A DNA stretch of 64,000 nt. It comes from Gari tellinella. Taxonomy: Eukaryota; Mollusca; Bivalvia; Cardiida; Psammobiidae. The notes under the pieces were generated by a model. That model was not told the origin of the DNA. It did no database searches and worked only from the letters and a program-made list of their open reading frames with translations. The position numbers were made by a program, and so were the translations under genes. Position 1 is the stretch's first letter. The number at the start of each line of letters is the position of its first letter. The stretch spans positions 16,454,540 to 16,518,539 of the forward strand of contig OV277861.1 in assembly GCA_922989275.2 (NCBI GenBank), in the 5' to 3' direction. Positions 42,665 to 54,747 of this stretch are shown here, piece by piece.

Positions 42665-44090
42665 AAATATAACACATACTCACTCCAGATATCTTACTCA
42701 TCATACGGGTCCGTCGCATGAGACGATGACATCAGTGACGCCTCTGGTGACTCCTTGACCCGAATGCAGAAGCACAGTCACGTCGGCAAACTGTACAAAT
42801 TACGACAGTAGAAGGAGCGAATTGTCTGTTTTTTCTGGCTTGACGTTTCATGTCGAGCTTAGCCAATCTGTTAGATTCAACGTGTGATATTACTCACACA
42901 TTTACATACACACAGCGCTTTTACTCACAGACATAAAACCACACGCCCCTGTTATATATTCACTTTATTTGTAAGTTCAATTTCATTTCTTTAAACATAT
43001 ATCATATCTTAGGTTAACTTTGATTTATATGTTTTAAAAATGAAAATGGCGAATTTGTCATGGTATTGTTATGGTCAGATGCAGTCGTTCAACAAATGCG
43101 TACACATTTCTTACTCGATTTCTACATGACATTCTAAATTACATCTCTAGACCCATATTAGGCCAAATAAAACAATACCTCTGTTTCCAGTAACCCGACG
43201 TACCGTAGTTTTTCCCTCCGACCCTAAACTTTTTTTTTCATTTTTCGAAAAACATATATCGGCGAATGTCGGTCATTTTTGCGGCGCATGTGACAGTCGT
43301 GTTTTGTGGAACGTGTAATAGAAGCTATTCTCTCCTTAATTGTTGAAAAAGCTTCTTTATAGTCGTTTAAGTACTTTAAAAATTGATTTTTAAATAAGAT
43401 TTAGCAAATATCTAAGTGAAATTTGATCTAAGTCATAAAGAACCTTACATTTTATTGACACACTTGACATGCATACTCCACAATTCAATAACATTATTAA
43501 TTGCATCTATCACATATAAGGCACTACTTTGCCGGTTTGTTATACCAATATTGGCTATAGAACAATCATACCAGTTTCAATTTTTACTGTAATTTTGGTA
43601 TTGGGGCCTATCAATTAAATCAACAATTTGAATTGATATTTTTAAGGGGTTATATGTATGGTCAATGGCTCTACAAAATAAAATATTTTCATATATGAAT
43701 ATGATTATATGAAATACTCCATCAGAGAAATGAAATACATGTAGATATCATTATATGATTGTGTTAAAAAAGTAATTTTCGGGCATGTAATAGGAAACAC
43801 GGGTACTTTTTTATTTGACCTTAGTAGTAATCTCTTTACTCCAGAGGATCATTTGCTTACACTTTCGTCATCTGTTCTTAATTATAAAATATAGAATTTA
43901 GGAAATTGACTTATGAAGCACCAATATAAGCGTCGATTTTGGTGTCTTAACAAAACCCAAAATGTTTACATATGCTATGGGCGTTTGAGTTATTGTTTAT
44001 TGCGTCCAAACGTTAAGGCAGACATTCATCCATAATTCTAACATGACACGCGTTTTTGGTCACTAAAAACAGAACAAACTCATCGTAGTA
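42665..44090. other. AT-rich spacer, no gene seen
   Basis: No MITE ends, hairpin cores or credible open frames were recognised. Confidence 0.45.
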
Positions 44091-44606
44091 TATAGACAGA
44101 TTTTATTGACCTGTCAGGGCGGAGTTTTGATACGGACCTTTGCATTTCAATGTTTGTTACACCGGCAGCACGCTCTTTTAGTATCGGAATTTACCGTTGT
44201 CGCCTGCCAGTTTTTTCTCAACTTTACATATTAATGGACATTTTGACTGAATGAAGATATTGACAAACAGCTTGAATCCAGATCAGACGCCGAGTTACGC
44301 CGCGTCTGATCTGGATTCAAGCTGTTTGCAAATGTTAACCAAGTCTTAATTTCTCTTTCTATAACAATTCCCTACGAACAACGCACGCAATCTTTGTCTT
44401 TCATTTGGGTGTTGTTGTAGAGAGGGAGCACTGTATATACCAATTGCTAGTGGTTATTGGTGCACGCATAAATTGTTAAGTTGAAAGTATCGGACAATTA
44501 CGATATTATACGAAACTATACCTATCAACCCTAAAATCAAAAGTAAATTAGTTTTTCTTTGCCAAAGTTTAGCTTCGCCCTGCCAGTTGAAAAAGACCGG
44601 CCTATA
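44091..44606. mobile_element. H MITE, intact, containing F-like interior and core A hairpin
   Basis: TATAGACAGATTTTATTGACC at the left and AAAAGACCGGCCTATA at the right, with TGTCAGGGCGGAG / CGCCCTGCCA in the subterminal TIR; 516 bp. Hairpin about 44264-44330. It carries TTGTTGTAGAGAGGGAGCACTG, an F-type end, so it may be an F element with extra outer sequence or F inserted in H. Confidence 0.75.
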
Positions 44607-45010
44607 CATGAGACGTTTTACAACGCTCTTCCCTACCCCGCTCCTCCCGCGGTTAAATGACGTGACTATACGTCATGCATTCAAGCATTACGTTTTTGAA
44701 ATTTCTTACGTTATTCCTATAGCCCGTAAAGACCATTATACTTTATACCAGTCATGTTACTGTTACTTCCCCATTATTCTGTCTTATTTCATGTAATGTT
44801 TGCCCATGGTAGATGGTGGGTAAATATGTATTATGTGTGCGAATTCTCTGCTGTACGTAAATGTGCTGTTGGGTATTAGAATCTTGTAAAAGCCGCGGGA
44901 AAAGTTATTCGATCGAAAAACTGCATCCGCTGAGAAAATAATTATGGAACATTTGATTTCCTTTCTAATGATTTTTTTTTAATCTGGTCATGTTAGAATT
45001 GAAATAATAA

Positions 45011-45157
45011 TGTTCAACCGTTGTTAAACAGTATTTTACAACGGTTGGTCGTTGCGGTGCGCAGGAATTGACCACTTAGGCCTTCGGCCTTCATGGTCAA
45101 TTCCTGCGCACCACAACTCCAAACCGTTGTAAAATACCGTTTAACAACGGTAGAACA
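45011..45157. repeat. Foldback, arms ~65 bp
   Basis: TGTTCAACCGTTGTTAAACAG pairs with the right end (TTTAACAACGGTAGAACA). The inner arms GCGCAGGAATTGACCA / TGGTCAATTCCTGCGC enclose AGGCCTTCGGCCT. Two internal ACAACGGTT repeats give each arm its own direct symmetry. Confidence 0.8.
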
Positions 45158-46248
45158 TATCTTATTTCTTAAATTAACCATTATCCAAAGCAACGTAAAA
45201 CATTTTGGTGAACTTTATCTATTGACTCAGTATGAATTAAGTTACTTTATTATATTTCAACGGTATCGCACAGTGTTCATCAGGTTCATTATTTTAAAAC
45301 TTTTCAACTGTATATTTCTTATTAAACAGTTTTTAACTGTAAATCATTTCATTCACTTTTGCTTCTTCTTTTACTAATTTGCTCAGGCGGGCAGCTGCAC
45401 ATAATTCTCAATACGAGGGTGCTACAGTATCGATAGTTAGATACATAGCTGCATCAGTTGATAAAATTCACAATCATGTCAAATCCAGAACAAGAGATCA
45501 ATCTTCAAACTATGTAATGTAAAACATTTCCTGTTACTGACCTCCGTATAATAGCAGCGCAAAATGAGGTAGCTATAAGTAATTTTTAAAAAACATTTAA
45601 ATTGGGCCGATCGGGCAATGAACCCGTGACCCTGCTTTCTAAGTGGCAGAGAAAGGGATAGAAAACACTTGTTATATTACCACTGTCTCTCGATGCTACA
45701 TCTGAAGACAATTTATGCACTCATTCTGCAGCTATAAATCTGCGTATAGCCTTTTCACAACCATTTTATGACAGCATGAGTTTTGAGGCAAATAAATTGT
45801 GAACTATGTATGAGTTATTTATTTTGCTTTCTGACAGAGTGTCTCTCATTCTATCGGAAGCACATTTCTATCAACACTTGTTCAAAGAGAGGGAAACTAC
45901 ATATTGAATAATGAACATTATTACAGCCCTGAAATCAATATAAGTTTTCATTAGTCATTATTTCTTTAGTCAAAACAGCACTAAATCTTACTTGAAAATA
46001 TTGCAGACGACGCTTCTAGAGCAGACGATATTTTGGTGGTAAGAGGGTTAAAGCAGACGCTAAATCTTGGCAGCGAAAGAGTTAAAGATGTCCCCTGTCT
46101 TAACTGAAACACGCTTTGATCGTAGTGATGGGTTCAATGCACTATCTGTGCCTATGGAATTGGCCTTAGGATTGTGGTATTAAACAATATATGTCTCTCA
46201 GTAAATAGAAAAAGTCAACTGCAATCATATCATCATCTTTGATATCTG
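45158..46248. other. AT-rich spacer, mostly unassigned
   Basis: An A-type tail at about 46003-46082 (GCAGACGACGCTTCTAGAGC, GAGGGTTAAAGCAGAC). No gene seen. Confidence 0.45.
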
Positions 46249-46483
46249 GGGTCCGTTTTACTAAACAACTTATTTTGCGTATGTCAAAATCGTTTTAATG
46301 TTATTTTTCGATCATAAACGTTTGCAAACAGCAAATAGCAAGATCAGAGGACGCGCTAAAAGCGCGTCCTCTGATCTGGCTATTTGCTGTTTGTAGCAAG
46401 TGATAATAAAAAATATAAATAAAAATTCAAAATTTTGACTTACGCAAAAATTTTGCGTAAATAGTTTAGTAAAACGGGCCTCT
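46249..46483. mobile_element. MITE with CCGTTTTACTAAAC ends and unrelated hairpin
   Basis: GGTCCGTTTTACTAAACAAC at the left and GTTTAGTAAAACGGGCC at the right. The centre hairpin (46322-46394) has CAAACAGCAAATAGC outer arms, GATCAGAGGACGCGC inner arms and a TAAAA loop. Confidence 0.8.
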
Positions 46484-46789
46484 GCATTGCAAAACAGGAT
46501 GTTTCTTGGCGACAAAGGAACATCAAAAACACTTGTTATCATTCTGTTTGCCTTAAAGCTATCTGTTGGACAGACAACCAAACCAAAAGATGCGTCTATT
46601 ATCGTCAAAATCTCGCCAATCATTATCATTCGTGTTGGAATGTCTCCCTTCAAGATAAACAATGAATTGAGATGTAAACGTGTCGGCAACAGCGAAAAAT
46701 CCCATAAACATGTTAATTATTCCCTTCTTAGATTTACTTGTAGCGATAGAGTAAGCTATTTTGATGATGCACTTTTCTGATAATTGTCC

Positions 46790-47160
46790 TGAGTACAATG
46801 CTTTTTTAAAACAGTTTTGATCCTGATCAGACGCGAAGTCTGGCCAGGATCCAAATGTTTTGATTCTCATTTCAATAGTTCTTTTTATCAAGGTATCTAA
46901 AATTTAGATTTGAGAAATTAAAACTATCGTAAATCAGACCAGCGTGCGTTAATATACGATAGGTAAACGATGTTTCATGAAACGGTCCCTTGATACATAT
47001 AGGCGCTTTATTTTCGGCCATTGGATCTCAGAATGGCCAAAATTAAACGAACCAAAATAAAAACAATCTTTTAGCACCAAATGGCCAAATTATCACGACG
47101 CCAATTATTTCCAAAGTACGGTATAAAAATATGTTGTCATGACAGTAAAAGGGTTAGTAT
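46790..47160. mobile_element. A1 fragment and spacer
   Basis: AAAACAGTTTTGATCCTGATC and GGCCAGGATCCAAATG are A arms; further landmarks are faint. The remainder is unassigned. Confidence 0.4.
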
Positions 47161-48613
47161 TTTAAACACAACTGCACACCACCGTTAAATACATGAAGTG
47201 CTACTGTCAATCTGTTACGACAAACGACAAACAAGTATCATTCATACAATGTAATGATAAATTGAATGTATTTTGCATTTCTATATAATGCTGTAAGTCT
47301 GACTGTATCTTGACGATTCGCATACAGAACTTAGGCATTTCAATGATAACAAATACAGTAAATTCTCTCTCCTACGATCATAATGGCGAATGGTAATGAT
47401 TTTATAAAAGACAGATGCCTTTCTGTTTTACTGTCGCCTTCCTTTAGGCAGTCACCTGGGTATAATGAACTTTTAAAAGAAGGATAATTGACTTTTTAAA
47501 AGGCAGATGACAGCTTAAAGAAAGTTGATGGAAAAAAAGGATCCTAAATGAGCTTCTCGCCGTCTGATCTGTATCCAAACCAAACTGTAACAAACCCGTC
47601 TTTCACAATATATCACAATTGTTCTGTAAATACTTACAGAACTGTGAACAATAGACATTTGCAAATATTTACATTCAACCTGTAAAGTCTCTATGTAATC
47701 GTATTAAAAATATGCAGGTCAATTCTCGATGAACCTACGAATCGAATCCGGTCCCAGCCAGTTAGAAAGAGGGCGGAGTCTCCGCCGCGAAGAAAATCTT
47801 CCATACGGCGGAGAGATACCGACCAAGTTAGGATCTACTTTTAGATTATCCGTTTGGGTATTTCGAAACCCCTATTTAAAGTCGCAGACAGTTCAATTAA
47901 AATCAAATTGCGATAAAAAAAAAAATAATTGCTGTTTTTAAGGGAGGTTATCATATTACACTCCGTCATTAAAGCTGTACGCGTTCTCTCCCTTCTCCGA
48001 GTGAGCATGGATCTATTTATAGATTAGACAAGTTGTCTTCCAATTACGGTTTGAAATTGACAATTTCAAACAATTTGTTCACCAGAATACATAGGAAAGT
48101 CGCTCAAACATAAAGCAAAATAATGCATTCACACTTACTAAATTGGTAACGTAATGTTCCGTTATGACATATTTAAACTAGCCTATGTGTATCGGATATG
48201 CCACGGATAGCCGCGGGTGTGTGTACACGCTGACTGTGTACATGTAGTCGCATTTCAGCGTTGCTATTCGCGTTGCTAAGTGTAAAGCGTGTATAAAAAC
48301 TTGCGCCACCTAATTGTTTAAAATATGCTTTGATAATGGATATTCAGATTGAACATTTTGTTTTAATTTCTTACGAGCGTTCTTAAAGCACAGCGAGAAA
48401 GTTTACTGCGTAAAACCCTGAAATTATCATGCAAATACAGTACATGTAGTAAGGACTATTTTTGACACCATATTTAGAAACTGGAATGGCTATTACATCG
48501 ATATTACATCTATCAAACCCATTTGGCCGGTATATGGTATATTCATATACATGAAAACAAATCTGGTCAAACTACACATTAAATGGATGACAGAAAATAA
48601 AAATATAAATATA
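47161..48613. other. Spacer with C-type remnant, no gene seen
   Basis: About 47418-47600 contains CTTTCTGTTTTACTGTCGCC, GGCAGTCACCTGG and GATGACAGCTTAAAGAAAG, order-scrambled C core pieces. The open frame at 47729-47941 has no recognisable domain. Confidence 0.4.
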
Positions 48614-48760
48614 AGGAATAAACAACATCTTTTTGCCGCTCATGACGGTATGACTACATTAGCTTCGGGGGGAAAATTAAATGAAAACGCCCTTCGGGCG
48701 TTTACAAAATTTACCCCCTGCGAAGCTAATGTAGTCATACCGTCATGAACGTTTATTCCT
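48614..48760. repeat. Foldback, arms ~65 bp
   Basis: CATGACGGTATGACTACATT...GCTTCG pairs with CGAAGC..AATGTAGTCATACCGTCATG without mismatch; outer GGAATAAAC / GTTTATTCC; centre CGCCCTTCGGGCG. Confidence 0.85.
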
Positions 48761-48805
48761 ATATTGAACCAAGAACTATCACTATCCCTAAAAGTAGATC
48801 ACTGT

Positions 48806-48973
48806 TTAACCCCTTTACTTTCATGACGTCAATAAATTTAAACAATTTTGGTCTGTTTTTAGTTTAGATATTTTGACGTTAGAAATATTGAATTGTTTGA
48901 CAAACAGTTCGATCAGGATCATAACTGTTTGTAAATGACAAGTGTACACGGGATAAGGCAGTGAACGGTTTAA
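48806..48973. mobile_element. A1 MITE, hairpin mostly lost
   Basis: TTAACCCCTTTACTTTCATGACGTCAA at the left (landmarks TTAACCCCTTTAC, ATGACGTCA) to GGCAGTGAACGGTTTAA. Only ACAAACAGTTCGATCAGGATC and ATAACTGTTTG remain of the hairpin. Confidence 0.7.
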
Positions 48974-50138
48974 TATAGAAATAGATAAATACAAAAAACC
49001 AGTAACTACATTTCTGTATTGTTGTTGTCATGTGCAAACCTGTGACATAGCAAAATACAATGACCGAGATTTAAGAAGTTGTAAATTTCATTAACAATTA
49101 ATTTTAGACTCCTATGTGTTCCAGGTTATACATTCATTAGGTTTAAACATCCTTAAATGTGTGTTTAGAATATTCGACTACGTATGTTGTTAGATGTTTT
49201 AGATGCACGTTTATCACTAAACGACGAAAAGAACTATTTTCAAAACATGAATAATTTAATAATTCTAGTATTAAGACTTTTGTCAGTAATTGGTTGTTTG
49301 TGTAATTAGAACAAAACCTTTAACATTGATTTGCTTCTTATAACGGCATACGTATACGAGGGTTGTTATTTAAAAGTCATAGACTTTTGTCCTAATAGTT
49401 CTACGTCATGAATTATGCTGTATTTATCGGTATATTATTGATAAATTACATCTTTATTTTCTGAAAATACTGTACTTTTACAAAACAAGTATACGTTTGT
49501 CATTTGACGTTAAAATTAAGCGCAACACGACATTATGGCGTCAGGCCCTTAAATTTGAAACTTATACGCTGATTTACTCGTTTCGACAAAATTTAATCTA
49601 TCGCCGTAAGCATTTTGTTACAGGTAAATGGCATCAACAGGTAACGTTGAAATAAAGATCGTTGATAAAAAGGTGTGTACAATTATAGACATCACCTACA
49701 GAGACTTTTGATATGACTCGCAAACAGTAACATAAAATCAGATCGTTGTCAGGCACTTATTTTCAAATGGCATGGACAGTTTAAAAAGGTTGAACATCAA
49801 TTTAAGACAATTAACGACGTCTACGTTGTGGAACTTGAAGGCCTACACTCGTTTAAACTGACTAAGTTAACGATTTAGTGTACAGTTTAATGAACACTGT
49901 GTCAACCTTAAGTGAACAGTGGTATATCGACACATATGACAAGTGGTCGGCTTATACGCCTTTATGAAATTTCTATGACTATATAATTGCTTTATGTACT
50001 GATACAAAACTATGTATTATGCTCAAAATAGGAACAACTTTTCCAATGGTGTTTGTTTTAGTTTTCAGTTACGATAACTAAAGCTTTGTGAAAAAAGTCT
50101 ACGAACTTAGATAACAATCCTTGTATTTGTCGATTGCA
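48974..50138. other. AT-rich spacer, no gene seen
   Basis: No recognised repeats or credible frames. Confidence 0.45.
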
Positions 50139-50352
50139 TTAACCCTTAGCCTGCCACTCACGACTATAGGTCCATATGCAAACAGCTTGGATCCGGATGA
50201 GACGCCGAGTAACTCGGCGTCTCATCCGGATCCAAGCTGTTTGACACTCGGACAACATTTTCAGCAATTTTGAGCAACTTTGAAGCACTTTGAAACTTGA
50301 AGCAGACAAGAAATATAGCAGACGACAATTTATTTGGCGGGCTAAGGGTTAA
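50139..50352. mobile_element. A3-type MITE, complete, perfect hairpin
   Basis: TTAACCCTTAGCCTGCC to GGCGGGCTAAGGGTTAA, 214 bp. Hairpin 50179-50243 is fully paired with at least four paired differences from other copies: CAGCTTGG/CCAAGCTG, CCGGAT/ATCCGG, GATGAGAC/GTCTCATC, GAGTAACTC. Confidence 0.85.
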
Positions 50353-50966
50353 GCTTGACAATAAGTGATGACCGATGTGCATATATTTAAAACAAAGTTA
50401 CGTTTCATTATGACGAATGGTTTCAACATTATCTAACGTAATTCCATTACAAAATAAGTGTGCAATCACTCTATTGAAAATGTACTGAATGCATTCAATG
50501 TTTCAGAACAGTAGTATAATAGCTTCTTCTCATCTGCACAATATCGTATACATCAAATTATAACATTCCTTAATACGCATCGCGCCTCTTAATAGTATAA
50601 TGTATTACACGGAAAGGATCTAAAGGTCATCCTTTGAGAATTTGAAAGATACTATGCAAACATAGCCTACCAGTAGATTCCAACAATAATCTCATACCGA
50701 AAAGGTTTCGTGCATTTAGGAATATAGGAGTCACCATATTATGAAACTAAATGATCGCTTTCATTTTTCTAGTTGTCTCTTAACTAAAATCGATGGTGTG
50801 CTTCTGCAAGATTTCCAACACGCTATAGGGTTACATTATATTTTAATTTTAGTCATTCAGAAATCGTGTTGAAACTTTGTTTTAAAAACATGACTCTATA
50901 GCAGACAGAGGGTTGGAGGGTTGAGGTTGAACATAAAACATCTTGATGTTTTGACAAAGGGCATCA
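50353..50966. other. Spacer, no gene seen
   Basis: No recognised repeat core or frame. Confidence 0.4.
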
Positions 50967-50984
50967 CAGTAAAACCTCTCTATA

Positions 50985-51060
50985 ACATAACATAACATAA
51001 CATACGTTTATTGTAATATAAGGCCTCCGGCCCAGAATACAAATGGCTGATAATTATAAA
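50985..51060 (-). mobile_element. Retroposon 3' end with (ATGTT)n tail, inverted
   Basis: ATAACATAACATAACATAACAT followed by ACGTTTATTGTAATATAAGG and CCTCCGGCCCAG. On the minus strand this reads as a retroposon 3' end terminating in (ATGTT)n (landmark only), the usual form of a LINE or SINE tail. Confidence 0.6.
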
Positions 51061-51332
51061 TGACATAATAATAAACATGTAAACATGTGTTGCGTGAACG
51101 TTCGTATGCAAAAAAATGTATGATCTTCGCACTTCAGGGTCCCAGATAAAATGTGTATTTCAAGGCTAAGTATTAACCACAACGTATTTAGCGATGAGTA
51201 TACTCTTCATTTACCAACGGTAAACATATGTGGGAACATGGTATGCAACAATGCAGACCCAGATTTGGGTGATTCCTATAGGAGCCCCGATCAGTGTCTG
51301 CACGTCTATGACGACCACTTAATTATGTTAAT

Positions 51333-51583
51333 TACAGTGGAGAATCTGTTATTCTTTCCCGTTTAAACGCAAACGTACGCAAACGCAAAGCACTAAAACG
51401 TAGAAAAGAACAACGTTTTGGACAATTCTGATATTTCATGTTTATCTTGGTGGCAAACAGTTTGGAGCCTGATCAGACGCCGGGTTACCCGGCGTCTGAT
51501 CTGGCTCCAAACTGTTTGTAAAAGAAAAAATAGTTTTCGCGTAAACGCGTTTATCGGGAAAGAATAACAGATTCTCCACTGTA
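51333..51583. mobile_element. E MITE, young copy, TA flanks
   Basis: TA plus CAGTGGAGAATCTG to CAGATTCTCCACTG plus TA, 251 bp. Near identical to 24413 and 28146. Hairpin 51454-51519, centre GCCGGGTTACCCGGC. Confidence 0.9.
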
Positions 51584-51745
51584 TTAGGTAATTAAGGCAG
51601 GTGACTTCAAAAAGTCAGGTGAATGAAAAAAAAGAAAGCTCCGTTAGGAGCTTTCTGTCTTACAGTAACCTTGCTTTAAGCTATCACCTGTCCTATAAAC
51701 AGTCAAATAGCCTTCATTTTCACCGGTGCAATTGAGAGGGTTTAC

Positions 51746-53788
51746 TGTACGTACGTTCAGTATCTGTAATTTATAGATAATAATGGGTTAAAAATTTCAA
51801 CTCTATCAAATATACTAAACAAGATGTAGTGAATACAGGAAAGTTTACATTCATATTTTGTATTTGTTATTTTGTTAATATTTAGAAATATGTATGGACA
51901 TTTGTAAGTGCTTTATTATGTAGATTTGCCAGAGAACTTTCCGGGCAAGGATTGGCTTGACAAGCCATCTCCGTGTCCACGGAAAGCTACACAAATTGTA
52001 GGATGACAAAAGTGGTCTTCGTCATTTATGACGGACGAACTATATATATATATATATTTTGTAGATTTACAAGTTGACAAACGAGCTTATTTTGCCTGAT
52101 ACATGCAATTGAAAACATATGCACTGAATCCAGCTTCGAGTTTAAATCATCGAAGAATGATTGCAATATGCAAAACTTATTGTATATAAAAGATTTAAAT
52201 ACTAATTTATATAGCTGTTTATAGGCATTAGAAGTGTGTGCTTAGAAATATGTGATATAAAGGCTTGTTTGGTTGCTTTCAATTGTAGCGATTTTGGTCT
52301 TTATCAAGTTAGATAATAGCCATAAAAAACAGTTCTGCTATAAGCAAGTAAAGGCTATGAAAAGATGTCACACATTCAAATGTTCCTCAATACTTATTTG
52401 AATCCAAAATTAAATTGAAAAGCTGTAGATATGTCACGCAGCGTCTGATCAAGATCCAAAATGTTTGCAAAGTCGCCTCTTTGCGTCGTAGGCAGTGACA
52501 TAGTTAAAGGAGATACCCTGTTTACAAACAATGCAACAATCATAAATGTCTGTCTTGGTTAGTCTTTCATTCATCACAAACAAAGCTTTGATGCTACATT
52601 AATCTCAATTTATTTCGCTGCACATTCATGCATCTTAAAGTGAGCAAGACAAATTATTGTGTTACATAGGCACGGGAAATACAACATTAATCACAGGTTC
52701 GAACTAAATGTTTTGTCGTTTAATGATGCACATTATATCGTCTGCTAGTGTAATTTCCGCAATGATACAGTTTACTTGTCAATTTCATACACATTGACTA
52801 GGCTTCCTTAACTCTTTCCTCGAAGTTTAGTTTCAGTAATGAAGAAAATCGGTTTCTTACAGCAATGTGCAAGGGAAGCAGAATAACCCATAAAGAGAAT
52901 CAGCTTTTATTTAAGCGTCCATCTTTTACGATATAGAAAATATTTCATATGGTGTATACTCATAATTGAAGAACGTTGAATTAGTTTCGTCAGTGTAGAA
53001 AAATCTTAAAGGGGTAAAAAGGCGTATCTATTGTGTAATGAGTTATTTTATTTTTATAACCTCGGAACTTATATTATATATGTTTATTGGTCAAAGGGGG
53101 AATGTTATACATCAATTGCATAGTGTTTGAAGACTGGAGATCACTTAAAGCAAGTTGAACGTAACACAGAATGCACATCAAAGTCTTCTGTATTACCTTT
53201 ATACCATCTGCTATGATATAGGAAATGTTTCCGATGTTGTTTGTTCATTACTGTTTGAAGTGGAATTATTTTCTTAAGTGGAGGGATGAATTAAATGCAT
53301 CAAGTAATTATGGATTAAAGAGTTAAACTTCCAATCCAGAGACAACAATGGCATGTGCAATCAGAATTTGACTGTGTCATACTCAGGTGCTAAACTGGTC
53401 AAAAACCAAGGCGGTGTTTCTTCAGACCAGAATACTCCAATTCTAAACTTTAGAAATTAAAACAGACATTTGGTAAGCAACCCGAATGGTTAAGACGCCT
53501 TTATGGCAGTTGATAGTTAATTTATCAAACAGAAAGAACAAAGATGACCTACATTAGTAGAACAGATATCAAAAGTATCTTTTTTGTAAAAAGCGCATGT
53601 TTTAGCCTTTGAAAAGGTTGCAATAAAGTGTGTTGCTATTGATTACCTTCTTTGCCTCTTTTTTATTGATCACGAATAATTTTTCCAGACAAAACGATTC
53701 TGACAATGAAGTCTTAATTGGCGATGTGCGTTATCTGGTACAATTAGTGTACAACGAGTGTCCTTCATAAACATCATTAAAACGTACA
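51746..53788. other. Spacer with decayed B and A fragments
   Basis: (TA)n at 52041-52057. An A2 right arm at about 52436-52470 (CGCAGCGTCTGATCAAGATCC). Decayed B copies at about 52805-53045 and 53135-53325 (GTAATGAGTTA end; CACTTAAAGCAAGTTGAACG, GATTAAAGAGTTAAAC). No gene seen. Confidence 0.5.
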
Positions 53789-53983
53789 CTATAACCTCTC
53801 AATAACGACCACACCATTGTGTTAAGCATTACGTGTTTACGACAGGTGGCTGCTTAAAGCAATGTGGCAGTAAACAGAAAGCTCCTTTAGGAGCTTTCCG
53901 TTTTACTGCCACATTACTTTAAGCTGTCACCTGTCTTTTATACAATCAACTAACCTTCGTTTTAGTGGTTGAAATAGAGATTT
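53789..53983. mobile_element. C MITE
   Basis: ATAACCTCTCAATAACGACC to GGTTGAAATAGAGATTTTT. Hairpin arms CTTAAAGCAATGTGGCAGTAA / TTACTGCCACATTACTTTAAG and centre AAGCTCCTTTAGGAGCTT; the change GTGG/CCAC is paired. Confidence 0.8.
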
Positions 53984-54494
53984 TTACTTTTCATTTTGCT
54001 TTCAAGATATCAATGCTAAACTATTCTGCTGGTGCCAAACATTACATGCTTGCATAATGCATTTTTTGCATAACACTTTAAGAACTCACCTTTAGGTGAT
54101 TTCTTTAATGAACATATGTGGTGCATGCACGTAATACTGCAATCAGAAATTCACTTAGATGTGTCGGTTACATATTACACCACCCTGCTGAAATAGTTTA
54201 ATATATATTTCAAACATAGTTCGACAATGCGGAATAATTATTAAGCCTAGCCAGTACATAAAAGTTACTGCTATTGATAACTGCAATAAATGAATAAGCG
54301 AATAAAAGGAAAATATATTTTGGGGCTCGTGATCATCATATATTTAGTAAGAAAAACATGCACTTGCAATATTATGTTCACCTAATGATCCTTTATTGAT
54401 TCCTAAAATTTTGCGGTTGTATTTGCCTGCAGTTTTCTCTATACAAACATAGACATATTTAAGACACCTGTCTGGCATGACGAAACCAGCTCCT

Positions 54495-54741
54495 CAGGGC
54501 TGCCATTTCTCCGGATTTTTCCTAAGTCTTCGGATTTTTATCCTAGCAGATGGTAGCTTAAAACAGACTGAAAGTAAAAGCAGAATGCGCCTTAAGGCGC
54601 ATTCTGATTTACTTTCAACCTGTTTTAAGCAGTCACGTGTCTTCAAAACAAGAAACAGACTATGGGGTAAAGGTACGATTAGTACAATTGCATCTGAAAA
54701 TTTTATCTTAGAAATTTTATGATCAACTTATGGCAGCCCTG
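54495..54741. mobile_element. D MITE carrying core B, perfect 6-bp TSD
   Basis: CAGGGCTGCCATTTCTCCGG to CTTATGGCAGCCCTG; GCTCCT immediately on both sides (54489-54494, 54742-54747). Core B hairpin about 54557-54629. Confidence 0.9.
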
Positions 54742-54747
54742 GCTCCT

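Larger units (their letters stand above)
50968..51745. mobile_element. C MITE split by insertions
   Basis: The left end AGTAAAACCTCTCTATAAC (50968-50987) and the right part with the C core (AAGAAAGCTCCGTTAGGAGC and CTTGCTTTAAGCTATCACC) and end CAATTGAGAGGGTTTACTGTA belong together. About 600 bp of other elements lie between them. Confidence 0.65.

Noticed and set aside
45600..45690. Possible tRNA-like SINE on the - strand (GGGTTCATTGCCCG box B-like)
   Set aside because: Box B is imperfect and no A box lies at the right distance; too weak to call.
46487..46780. 97-codon + strand frame
   Set aside because: No domain, starts within a MITE flank, overlaps an equally open - strand frame.
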